64,000 bases of DNA, taken from assembly GCF_015999245.1 (NCBI RefSeq), contig NZ_JAEAMR010000005.1, positions 1-64,000 on the forward strand, given 5' to 3'. The position numbers and the translations under genes were made by a program. Positions 1-7,220 of the stretch are shown one piece after another. The notes beneath the pieces were generated by a model that saw only the letters and a program-made list of their open reading frames with translations, did not search any database and had not been told where the DNA came from. This stretch comes from Streptomyces sp. AV19 (GTDB lineage: Bacteria; Actinomycetota; Actinomycetes; Streptomycetales; Streptomycetaceae). Each line of letters opens with the position of its first letter. The first letter of the stretch is position 1.

Positions 1-97
1 ACGCGTTACGGAACGGGGCGCGAAAGCGGCCGCGGATTAGATCTGCGTTCCGTTTCATACCGATCAAACGAAACGAAACAGAACTAAACTGGTTTTG

Positions 98-148
98 GTT
101 CCGTTCCGTTTTTTCTTCACGAAACACCGAGATGGGGAACGGAACGTT
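98..148. promoter_or_regulatory. Inverted-repeat operator candidate upstream of coiled-coil gene
   Basis: GTTCCGTTCC at 98-107 is repeated as its exact complement GGAACGGAAC at 136-145. Further cores of the same motif lie at 9-14 (CGGAAC) and 47-52 (GTTCCG). The stretch at about 60-120 is unusually A/T-rich for this genome. The gene start at 164 follows directly. Plasmid proteins of the KfrA type, which are DNA-binding coiled coils, are known to repress their own promoter through such repeats, so autoregulation is a reasonable inference. Confidence 0.6.
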
Positions 149-163
149 GGTACGCTGTGCCTC

Positions 164-1558
164 ATGACGGAGACGTTCAGTTCCGAGACGAGGGACGACA
201 GCGCAGGCGAGGGCGCCGAGCGCGGGATGCGGAAGTGTGCCCGGGACGGCTGTACGAACTTCTTCACGCCGGCGGCTACGGGGCGGCCGCGCCTGTACTG
301 CTCGCAGGTGTGTCGTAAGAAGATGTGGGACGCGACCGAGGCCGTGAAGAACGACGGCCGGGAAGGTGGGGCCCCGGCGGCGACGGCGGACACGGTCGAG
401 GAGCTGGTACGGCTGATTGCCGGCGCCTCGCAGCTGGTGGGGATGCTGCACCGCGAGCGGCAGGAGCTCGACCCAATGTCGGTGCGGGCCAAAGTCGCCA
501 AGGCCGAGGCCGAGGCGGTCGAGGCGAAGGCCCGGCAGAACTCCCTGGAGGCGTCCCTGAGCGCGGCGGTCGAGTCTGCCGAGGCGGCCGAGGAGGCTCG
601 GGCCGAGACTGAGCGCCAGGCGGACGAGGATGCTCATGCGGCGGCACGGCGGATCGAGGGGGCGGACGAACTCGCTGCGGAAGCCGAGCGGTTGCGGCGG
701 GCCGCGCAGGCTGAACGTGACGATGCCCTGGAGACAGCGGCCGGGTTCGAGCGGGACGCGAAAGAAGCCAGGGGCGTGCGGGACACCGCGCTCAGGGGGA
801 AGAGGGCCGCGGAGGAGGCGTTGGAGGCCGAGCGGGACCGCACGCGCGCGCTGGAGCAGGAGCGGAACCAGGCGCGGGAGGCGGCGGCCGCGGCGAAGGC
901 GCTGCAGGAAGCAGCTACGGACGAGCGGGACCGGGCCGTCGAGGGTCTGGGGAAGGCCCGGAAGGAGCACCAGGACGAGCGCGACGCTCTGCTGAGCGAG
1001 GTACAGGCGGCCCACCACCAGCGTGACGAGGCGCGTCGAGAGCAGAAGCGGACCGCCGAGCTGCACGCCACGGCGGAGCGAGAGCGAGCCGCTATCGCGG
1101 CGGAACACGACGCACTTGTGCGCGAGATCGAAGCCGTGCGGCAGCGCCTGGCCACCGCAGAGGAGTTGCTGAAGGCCGATCAGGGTGACGGAAAGCCGGA
1201 GGGGAATACCGCCAAGCGTGCCGCCGAGGACGCGGCTGCTGAGCACATCCCGGGGCAGATGCGCGTACCGATGCCGGGCGTCGAGGGCGCCGAGGCCGAG
1301 CTGATCGAGGCGTTCGTCCAGGGTGGCAGGGGACTGTCTCGGCCCGCGTACCAAGTGTTGTTCGACCTTCAAAGGGCCCTCAAGAGCCGGTCAGACCTCG
1401 CTGACCTGTCCGGACGCCGGGATGCGGTGCTCAAACTCGCACGTCAGCGACGGCTCCGCATCCCGCACGGTCCCGAGGGTGAACGGCTGCGAGCCGCGCT
1501 GGACGCCTACGCCGCAGCGCACGCCGAACCGCCGCACGACGCCGGGTCGGGCGAGTAG
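164..1558 (+). CDS. Plasmid-type coiled-coil protein with N-terminal zinc-finger-like motif
   Basis: 464 residues from ATG 164. An in-frame TTG at 95 would lie inside the inverted-repeat region and is less likely. Residues about 20-60 carry a Cys-rich motif (C-x4-C ... YCSQVCR) of the kind seen in small zinc-binding plasmid proteins. Residues about 90-350 are an almost uninterrupted Ala/Glu/Arg-rich coiled coil. The C-terminal 100 residues are globular and end in a tail, RAALDAYAAAHA, that is nearly repeated at the end of the gene at 2852. KfrA-like proteins (DNA-binding head plus long coiled coil, plasmid partition accessories) are the closest architecture I know, but no KfrA HTH is recognised. 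A role in plasmid maintenance or nucleoid organisation is inferred. Confidence 0.7.
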   Translation: MTETFSSETRDDSAGEGAERGMRKCARDGCTNFFTPAATGRPRLYCSQVCRKKMWDATEAVKNDGREGGAPAATADTVEELVRLIAGASQLVGMLHRERQELDPMSVRAKVAKAEAEAVEAKARQNSLEASLSAAVESAEAAEEARAETERQADEDAHAAARRIEGADELAAEAERLRRAAQAERDDALETAAGFERDAKEARGVRDTALRGKRAAEEALEAERDRTRALEQERNQAREAAAAAKALQEAATDERDRAVEGLGKARKEHQDERDALLSEVQAAHHQRDEARREQKRTAELHATAERERAAIAAEHDALVREIEAVRQRLATAEELLKADQGDGKPEGNTAKRAAEDAAAEHIPGQMRVPMPGVEGAEAELIEAFVQGGRGLSRPAYQVLFDLQRALKSRSDLADLSGRRDAVLKLARQRRLRIPHGPEGERLRAALDAYAAAHAEPPHDAGSGE

Positions 1559-1588
1559 CGTCGGTTCCATCAACCTACGGAGGTCACC

Positions 1589-1888
1589 GTGACCGCACAG
1601 CCCACCGAACACCGCCCCCTGCCTGAGCCGCCGCCCATGCGCACCCTGCGTGAGCTGCGGGCGGCCCTGCGGACCCATGGCTTCCCGGGGGATCCCGAGG
1701 CGTTCGAGCGGGAGTTGGACGCGGCCGAGCTGGACGACCTTCCCCGGGTCCGCGAGATCACGCAGGCCTACCGGCACCGTGTGCTGCTGCGGCTCGACCC
1801 CGAGGGGACGGCCGCCGTGGAGCGGACGGCCGAGGACGTCGAGGCCGAGCTGCGCCGCAAGCTCGCCGGCGGGGCGGCCGCCCGGTGA
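1589..1888 (+). CDS. Small acidic protein, possible antitoxin (DUF6247-like)
   Basis: 99 residues from GTG 1589, with a strong GGAGG ribosome site at 1579-1583. The first 20 residues are Pro-rich. The body contains FERELDAAELDDLPRVREI, a pattern I associate with DUF6247-type proteins of Streptomyces. These often precede a small RelE-like gene. The stop overlaps the GTG of the next gene by four bases, so the two are translationally coupled. The order (acidic partner first, compact basic partner second) fits a type II toxin-antitoxin operon. The antitoxin role is inferred from that arrangement only. Confidence 0.55.
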   Translation: MTAQPTEHRPLPEPPPMRTLRELRAALRTHGFPGDPEAFERELDAAELDDLPRVREITQAYRHRVLLRLDPEGTAAVERTAEDVEAELRRKLAGGAAAR

Positions 1889-2139
1889 CGCACGCCTTCT
1901 ACGCCGACGCTGCCGAGAAGGCCCTTCTCGATCTGACCCGCGGCGAGCGTGCCGCCGTCGAGAGCGTCCGCGTCTCCCTGGAGACCGACCCCCGGCAAGG
2001 CCGCAGCCTGCCCGACACTGACTCCCGGGTGGTGGAGGTCCTGCCGGAGACCACCGGCGGCCGCGGCATCAGCGTCGTCTGCCGGTACAGTGCGGATCTT
2101 GACGCCGCCCTCATCTCCTGGTTGATCGCAGGCCCGTAG
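1885..2139 (+). CDS. Possible RelE/ParE-fold toxin-like protein
   Basis: 84 residues, starting at a GTG that overlaps the upstream stop. The predicted pattern is two helices followed by beta strands, with the sequence beginning HAFYADAAEKALLDL and ending in strands that include RVVEVLP and ISVVCRYS. That layout and size match RelE/ParE-superfamily toxins, which cleave ribosome-bound mRNA or poison gyrase. No diagnostic catalytic residues can be assigned by eye, so this is a structural guess supported by the coupled upstream gene. It could equally be a DNA-binding partner or an unrelated small protein. Confidence 0.45.
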   Translation: MTHAFYADAAEKALLDLTRGERAAVESVRVSLETDPRQGRSLPDTDSRVVEVLPETTGGRGISVVCRYSADLDAALISWLIAGP

Positions 2140-2361
2140 CCCCTCCGGCGACCCACTCTGCCCGGGGCGCTGCCCCCGGACCCCGCCAGCGCCCCGGCGG
2201 CGCTGGACCCGCCACGTTCGTGGGAGGGCACCTCTGGCGGTGCCTCCTACACCCCCGCTGCCGCCCGCCCTCAAGTGCTCGCGCTGCGCGCTTGAGAACG
2301 GTTGTCCTTGAACCCCGGTGTGCCGCCGTTGCCCGCAGGGCGATCGGTCGTTGACCCTGGT

Positions 2362-2748
2362 ATGGATCGCTTGGCCGGGGCGGGGGCGCCGGGCGTCGAG
2401 GAGCTGGCCGAGACGTTGGCTGACGCCGCCTGCCACCTGCACGATGCCGTGACCGGGCCGGGCGCCTGGAGCCGTACGGCCGTCGAGGACGCGGCGGAGA
2501 GCATCGAGACCACCGCGCAGGCCCTGACGAGCGCGCACCCGGAGGCCGCAGCAATCCTCGCACCGGTGCACACAGCCCTAGCCGTCCTCCGCGAGCGGCT
2601 GGCCCTTCCCTCAGCCGACCCGAGCGCCAAGGGGAAGCCGGCTGCGGACGGAGCGGCCCGCGGCCGGGGGCGTCGGCGGGGACTCGGTCACGGGTGGCAG
2701 GGCATACGAGTGCGCGAGGGCGGTACGGTGCCGGGATGGCGGCCATGA
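2362..2748 (+). CDS. Hypothetical small plasmid protein
   Basis: 128 residues from ATG 2362; a TTG at 2302 would add 20 residues. It is mainly helical and Ala-rich (GVEELAETLADAACHLHDAV), with a basic Arg/Gly-rich end at residues about 95-115. I do not recognise the family. A 46-base stretch of its 5' part (2391-2436) recurs with 5 mismatches at 4140-4185, where no full gene follows. There is no clear ribosome site before either start. Confidence 0.4.
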   Translation: MDRLAGAGAPGVEELAETLADAACHLHDAVTGPGAWSRTAVEDAAESIETTAQALTSAHPEAAAILAPVHTALAVLRERLALPSADPSAKGKPAADGAARGRGRRRGLGHGWQGIRVREGGTVPGWRP

Positions 2749-2851
2749 GCACGGCCGTGACACGGTCTCGGGCCGTCACTACCGCCGCACCCGGCCGCGC
2801 GGGTTCGCGCCGTGGCGGCCGCGGCCGGCGACGCTGCGGCTGATCGAGCAG

Positions 2852-3700
2852 GTGCAGGCCATCCTGGACGAGTACCGGGACCATCTGCCGATGTCCGGGC
2901 GGCAGATTTTTTACCGCATGGTCGGGTTGTACGGTTATGAGAAGAAAGAGCGGGCGTACGACCGGCTGACCGAGCACCTGAACCGGGCCCGCCGGGCCGG
3001 CCTGATCCGCATGGAGGACATCCGGGACGATCGCGCCGTGGTGATAGGGCCCGGCGCCGGCTACGACGGCCCGGCCGACTTCTGGCGGTCGGTGGCCGCC
3101 GCAGCCGAGGACTACCACTGTCCGCTCGCCGAGGGCCAGCCGCGCGCGGCCGAGCTGTGGGTGGAGAGCGCCGGGATGATGCCGATGGTGGCCCGCGTGG
3201 CCGCCGGGTTCGGCGTGACCGTCTACGGCTCCGGCGGGTTCGAGTCGGTCGGCGCCAAGCACGAGGCCGCCTGCCGGATCGCCCGCCGCGCGCTCCCGAC
3301 CACCGTGCTCAGCCTCGGCGACCTGGACCCGTCGGGGTGGTCGATCGTGGACGCGGCCGCGGACGACGTGGCCACGTTCGTGGAAGAGATGGACGCCGAG
3401 CCGCCCGCCGTGCGCCGGCTCGCCGTCACCGTCGAGCAGGTGGCCGCGTACGGGCTGGAGACCGTGCCGCAGAAGGAGACCGACCGGCGTGGTGAGCGCA
3501 TGCCCGCCACCGTCCAGGCCGAGGCCCTGTCCCCCGACCAGCTGACCGGCATCGTCCGGGCCGGTCTCGCGGCCGTCGTCGACGAGCGGGCCCTACAGGC
3601 CGTCCGCGAGCGGTCCGAGCGCGAACGCGCGGAACTGCGCGCAGCCCTGGACGCCTACACGGCGGCGCACGCCATGGGCGACGAGGCCGACACCGTATAG
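2852..3700 (+). CDS. Topoisomerase VI A / Spo11-like TOPRIM protein
   Basis: At least 282 residues from GTG 2852. The N-terminal part (GRQIFYRMVGLYGY, then ERAYDRLTEHLNRARRAGLI) resembles the winged-helix, catalytic-Tyr region of topoisomerase VI subunit A. ELWVES at about residues 108-113 and LSLGDLDPSGW at about 150-160 match the Glu and Asp-x-Asp elements of a TOPRIM fold. Such stand-alone proteins occur on actinobacterial mobile elements with unknown function. Coding-like sequence (APWRPRPATLRLIEQVQA) continues in frame upstream of 2852 with no ATG, GTG or TTG. The true start may therefore be non-canonical or removed by a frameshift. The tail RAALDAYTAAHA repeats the end of the gene at 164. 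Confidence 0.65.
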   Translation: MQAILDEYRDHLPMSGRQIFYRMVGLYGYEKKERAYDRLTEHLNRARRAGLIRMEDIRDDRAVVIGPGAGYDGPADFWRSVAAAAEDYHCPLAEGQPRAAELWVESAGMMPMVARVAAGFGVTVYGSGGFESVGAKHEAACRIARRALPTTVLSLGDLDPSGWSIVDAAADDVATFVEEMDAEPPAVRRLAVTVEQVAAYGLETVPQKETDRRGERMPATVQAEALSPDQLTGIVRAGLAAVVDERALQAVRERSERERAELRAALDAYTAAHAMGDEADTV

Positions 3701-3708
3701 TCGAACGT

Positions 3709-4113
3709 ATGAGCGAGAATGTGCCGAGTGATTCCCTACCGCCCGATATCGAGCGGCTCCGGGTGGTTCGGGCATATCTCAGCTACGAACTCGCGCGGGT
3801 TGACGCCCGGATCCGGCGGTTGGAGGAGCAGGCCGCCGGGCGGGCCGCCGCGCCGCCCCGCGAGCGCCGTCCGGAACCGGCCCCCACCGGCTCTGCAGCC
3901 GGTGGGGAGCTGAAATGGTGGCGGTTCGTTCCGGCTCGTGGTGACCGTGGTGGCGGGATGGTGCACCGGGGGGACTGCCAGGAGGCGGCCGGTGCCCCGC
4001 TCGGGCAGACGGAGGCCCGCATGATCCTGGACGAGGACGGCGTGCAGCCCTGCCCCCGGTGTCGGCCGGAACTGCGGCTCCGGTCACCGGCACAGGACGC
4101 CGGGCGCCCGTGA
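3709..4113 (+). CDS. DUF6233-like small protein
   Basis: 134 residues from ATG 3709, eight bases after the preceding stop. The start is a helical segment (PPDIERLRVVRAYLSYELARVDARIRRLE), followed by a Pro/Ala linker. The C-terminal domain has VHRGDCQ and PCPRCRPELRL, giving one His and three Cys that could bind a metal. The layout matches the DUF6233 family as I know it from Streptomyces plasmids and prophages. Its function is unknown. Its position just after the TOPRIM gene suggests the same transcript. Confidence 0.6.
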   Translation: MSENVPSDSLPPDIERLRVVRAYLSYELARVDARIRRLEEQAAGRAAAPPRERRPEPAPTGSAAGGELKWWRFVPARGDRGGGMVHRGDCQEAAGAPLGQTEARMILDEDGVQPCPRCRPELRLRSPAQDAGRP

Positions 4114-4139
4114 TCCTCGGGGCTGGGGCCGGGCTGGCA

Positions 4140-4185
4140 GGGCGTTGAGGAGCGGGCCGAGACGCTGGCCGACGCCGCCTGTCAC
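4140..4185 (+). repeat. Decayed copy of 2391-2436
   Basis: 46 bases matching 2391-2436 with 5 mismatches (41/46). In translation both read GVEE-x-AETLADAACH. The second copy is not attached to a complete gene, which points to a partial duplication followed by decay. Confidence 0.75.
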
Positions 4186-4260
4186 CGCACTGCGCTTGGA
4201 CAGGCCCACGGTCGGGTGACCTTCTCGGGGGGTGAGCGCCCGGCCCGGGAGACTGCCGGT

Positions 4261-4476
4261 ATGGGTGACGCGTGCGACTACGAGAGGCTGATCACCCGGC
4301 TCATGCCGGTGGCCATGGACCCGGCCGCCGTGGGCCGGATCGTGACGGCCGAGAAGCTGACGGGTGCGCAGATTGGGCAGCTGATCGCCCGCCTCGGCGT
4401 CCGGTATGACGAGATCGGGATGGGCATCCGCATGTGCGACGCCATCACCGAGGTGATCCGCGACGAGAACCGGTGA
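4261..4476 (+). CDS. Hypothetical 71-residue protein
   Basis: 71 residues from ATG 4261, preceded by GGGAGA about nine bases upstream. That site favours this start over the GTG at 4216. The protein is compact and helical (ERLITRLMPVAMDPAAVGRIVTAEKLTGAQIGQLIARLG) with no recognisable motif. The following 212 bases (4477-4688) show no gene, although GTG and ATG triplets are scattered through them. I cannot assign a function. Confidence 0.45.
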   Translation: MGDACDYERLITRLMPVAMDPAAVGRIVTAEKLTGAQIGQLIARLGVRYDEIGMGIRMCDAITEVIRDENR

Positions 4477-4823
4477 TGGCCGCCCCGGACGCCCACAGTG
4501 CGTCGTCACGCGCCCGGTCCGGCTGGCTCTTGATAAGTTGCCTTACCACGAGTCAGCGGCGCCGGGCGAGAAGTTGTGGTGAGCATGTCAATTTCTTCGA
4601 ACCGGTATCCCGCCACCCGCTTCTGACGGGCCGGCGGCCGCCCGCCGCACCCACCCCGCCGCCGGCGGGACTACCTCCGGGAGAGCCGATGGACGCCACC
4701 ACCGCACAGCGCACTGTCATCCGCTACGCGCGCCCGGACGGCGCCCCCCTCACCGACGCCGACTTCGACACCCTGCACCGCATCGCCCGCGCTCACCGCA
4801 CCCCGGCCCCCGGAGGGGACCTC

Positions 4824-5153
4824 ATGGACGACACCACCACCCCGCGCCGCGTGCTCACCGAGGAGGAATACCAGGAGGCATGCCGCCGCGCGCACACGGC
4901 CGGCCGCCTGCGCGGCGACGGCGCCGCCCACGTCGTGGCCGCCGTCCTGGCCGCCGCCGGCGTGCTCACCCCGCCGCCCCGCCCCGACGCGCTGGACCCC
5001 GACACCTGCACCGCGCTGTTCCCGGACGATCACGGCTACTGGCTCCAGTGCCAGGAGGACCCCGGACACCCCGGCCACCACAACGACGGCGAATTCGACT
5101 GGACCGACGCGCACCCCGACGCCGTCCCCCCCGCAGGGCTGAGACGCCGATGA
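4824..5153 (+). CDS. Small acidic His/Cys protein, paralogue of the gene at 23971
   Basis: 109 residues from ATG 4824, which has a strong ribosome site (GGAGGGG). An in-frame ATG at 4689 with GGGAG would add 45 residues and is possible. The start at 4824 aligns with the start of the paralogue at 23971: both begin with TTTPR and share a helix, DPDTCTA or LDTCTA, then QCQEDPGHPGHH or QCTDEPGHADHH, then an acidic end. The conserved Cys and His residues suggest metal binding. The stop overlaps the integrase start as ATGA, so expression is coupled to the recombinase. The function is unknown. Confidence 0.6.
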   Translation: MDDTTTPRRVLTEEEYQEACRRAHTAGRLRGDGAAHVVAAVLAAAGVLTPPPRPDALDPDTCTALFPDDHGYWLQCQEDPGHPGHHNDGEFDWTDAHPDAVPPAGLRRR

Positions 5154-6286
5154 GCACGACGGACACCCCGCCGCCGACGGCGGAAGCACCCGCCGTCGGC
5201 GGCGCCCTGGACGTCGAGCCGCTCGACGGCCCGGCGGTGCCCGCCGCCCGCTCGGGTCTGTCCGACGCCGCCCGCGAGGCGGTCGCCGCCGGCGTTCCGG
5301 AGGAGACCGCCCGAGGGTACGACGGCGACTGGCGCCGGTTCACGGCGTGGGCACTCGCCCTCGGCCGGAGCCCGAAGCCGTGCACCGGCGACACGCTTAC
5401 CGAGTACGTCACCTGGCTCACCCTCACCCCCCGCCCCCGCACCGGCCGACCCTACAAACCCGCGTCCATCGACCGCGCCATGGCGTCGATCGCCGTTGCG
5501 CACCAGGCCGCCGAACTCCCGCCGCCGCACCAGAAGGGGGCCCGGCTGGTCCTGCGCGGCTACGAGCGGCGGCTGAAGGAGACCAAAGACCCCCGCGGCC
5601 GCCGGCGAAAGGCCACCGCCGCCACCCCGCCCGTCCTGCGAAAAATGGTCGGCGCCCTGGACCGCACCACCCCCATCGGCATCCGCGACGCCGCCGCCCT
5701 GCTCACCGGATTCGCGCTCGCCGCCCGCCGCGGAGAGGCCGCCCTGCTGAACTGGGAGGACCTCACCGAGGTGGAGGAGGGGTTCGAGGCCGAGCTCTAC
5801 CGGCCCAAGGTGAACAAGGAGCAGCCGCCGGGCGTGCCGTACGGCAGCAACCCCGCCACCTGCCCCGTCCGCGCCCTGCGCGCGTGGCGGACCTGCCTCA
5901 CCGCCCACGGCCGCACCCCCACCGGCCCCCTCTTCGTGCGCATCGACCGGCACGGCCGCATCGCCCACCCCATGACCCGCCACGGCCGGCCGATCGGCGA
6001 TGCCGACGGCCGCATGACCGGCGAGGGCATCGGCGACATCGTCACCCGCGCCGCCACCCGCGCCGGCCTCACCCCGCCCGCCGACCTCCTGCCCGACCTC
6101 CCCGCCCGCTGGACCGGCCATAGCCTGCGGCGCGGGTTCGCCACCGCTGCCCGCAAGGCCGGGAAAGACATGATCGAGACGGCCCGGCACGGCGGTTGGG
6201 TGGATGGGTCGAAGGCTCTGACCTCGTACTTCGAAGAGGCCGGGCGATGGGACGAGAGCAATCCGCTGTACGGCATCGGCCTGTAA
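5150..6286 (+). CDS. Tyrosine recombinase (phage-type integrase)
   Basis: 378 residues from ATG 5150, overlapping the upstream stop. It has an N-terminal SAM-like DNA-binding domain (GYDGDWRRFTAWALALGR, residues about 55-140) and a C-terminal catalytic domain. Active-site residues are visible: Arg in AARRGEAALL, His-x-x-Arg in HSLRRGF, His in ARHGGW, and Tyr in SYFEEAGRW near the end. These enzymes cut and join DNA through a 3'-phosphotyrosine. It could integrate the element, resolve multimers or serve a cassette. I see no tRNA gene or obvious attachment site beside it. The length is close to the usual 350-400 residues, so it is probably active. Confidence 0.9.
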   Translation: MSTTDTPPPTAEAPAVGGALDVEPLDGPAVPAARSGLSDAAREAVAAGVPEETARGYDGDWRRFTAWALALGRSPKPCTGDTLTEYVTWLTLTPRPRTGRPYKPASIDRAMASIAVAHQAAELPPPHQKGARLVLRGYERRLKETKDPRGRRRKATAATPPVLRKMVGALDRTTPIGIRDAAALLTGFALAARRGEAALLNWEDLTEVEEGFEAELYRPKVNKEQPPGVPYGSNPATCPVRALRAWRTCLTAHGRTPTGPLFVRIDRHGRIAHPMTRHGRPIGDADGRMTGEGIGDIVTRAATRAGLTPPADLLPDLPARWTGHSLRRGFATAARKAGKDMIETARHGGWVDGSKALTSYFEEAGRWDESNPLYGIGL

Positions 6287-6314
6287 CGGGGTGTGAGCGA
6301 TGACCCGGCCGCGT

Positions 6315-6626
6315 TCAGTCTCGGCCCTCGGCCGCCGCCATGGCTCCGGCCTTCACGCCGTCCAGGAACGACCAGGCGTCGGCGAAGTGCATCGGACCGT
6401 TACAGGTCAGGCTTCGCATGCCGCGGACGGTCAGATTGAAGCGCACCGTGCCGTACACGAGCCGGTCTACGCGCTCGCCGGGGATGCCGCCGTGGTCGGT
6501 CACCTTGATACGCAAGCCGGTCGCGAGTGCAACGGCCTCGGCGTGCCACCGGAGTTGTTCGATCGGCTCCCAGCTTTCGTCGAAAGCCGGGCTGTGGCTG
6601 CCGTTCTCGTTCTTCACCACGTCCAT
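6315..6626 (-). CDS. Hypothetical 103-residue protein
   Basis: 103 residues on the minus strand from ATG 6626, with GGAG seven bases upstream. It converges on the integrase, with 28 bases between the stops. The sequence alternates helix and strand (LRWHAEAVALATGLRIKVTDHGG, then RLVYGTVRFNLTVRGM) and looks like a folded alpha/beta domain. I do not recognise it. No membrane segment or Cys cluster is present. Confidence 0.5.
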   Translation of the reverse strand: MDVVKNENGSHSPAFDESWEPIEQLRWHAEAVALATGLRIKVTDHGGIPGERVDRLVYGTVRFNLTVRGMRSLTCNGPMHFADAWSFLDGVKAGAMAAAEGRD

Positions 6627-6831
6627 CTTGGGCTCCTGTTCGGGGGTAAAAATTGCGAGTCGTCCGGGTATCGGGCGACGATGGGAGGCCGTGAAGGACT
6701 ACCCTGGACCGCCGCCCCGCCCCCCGCCGGAGGCGCCGCTGATGGAACGGGCGCCGAGACGACCGGCATGAGCGGGCCGCGGCGGGATCCGCCGGGCACG
6801 ACGTCCGGGCGGAGTGCGAGAGACTGCCTCC

Positions 6832-7134
6832 GTGACCACGACTCCCCCGCCCCGCGTCCTCGGTAAGGGCCTCGGCGCCATCTACTCCCACCTCGCGGCC
6901 GACGACGAGCACCAGGAGCCCGCCGCCGACATACCGCCGGAGGACCGCGGCGAAGACGAGGTGGACGCCGTGCTGGACATCCTGCGCAGCGTGGCCGTGC
7001 CGGCCGGCCTGGCCCAGGCGGCCGCGGCCCTGCTCGACCAGGCCGCCGCCGGGCGCCCGTTCACCGAGGCACGCCGCACGGCCGCGGCCACCGTCGCCGA
7101 GCAACTCCGGGCCGCCGCACGGTCCGCAGACTGA
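6832..7134 (+). CDS. Hypothetical acidic helical protein
   Basis: 100 residues from GTG 6832, with GGAGTG upstream. The N-terminus is Pro-rich, with an acidic middle and then two Ala-rich helices (LAQAAAALLDQAAAGRPFTEARRTAAATVAEQLRAAA). No family is recognised. It stands alone between genes on the other strand. Confidence 0.4.
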   Translation: MTTTPPPRVLGKGLGAIYSHLAADDEHQEPAADIPPEDRGEDEVDAVLDILRSVAVPAGLAQAAAALLDQAAAGRPFTEARRTAAATVAEQLRAAARSAD

Positions 7135-7220
7135 ACCCCCGGCCCCCGACCCTCACCAGCGCGGGGACGGCCTCCCGGACACAGGCCGGCCGGGCCGGGG
7201 TGCGGTGCCCGCAGGCAGCT

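Noticed and set aside
4590-4605. tRNA T-loop-like TTCGAACC near the integrase, as an attachment site
   Set aside because: No acceptor stem, anticodon arm or D-arm can be folded around it on either strand.
5036-6190. Long minus-strand open frame opposite the integrase
   Set aside because: Gly/Ala-rich shadow of the high-GC integrase gene, with no ribosome site or recognisable domain; the plus strand has all catalytic residues of a recombinase.
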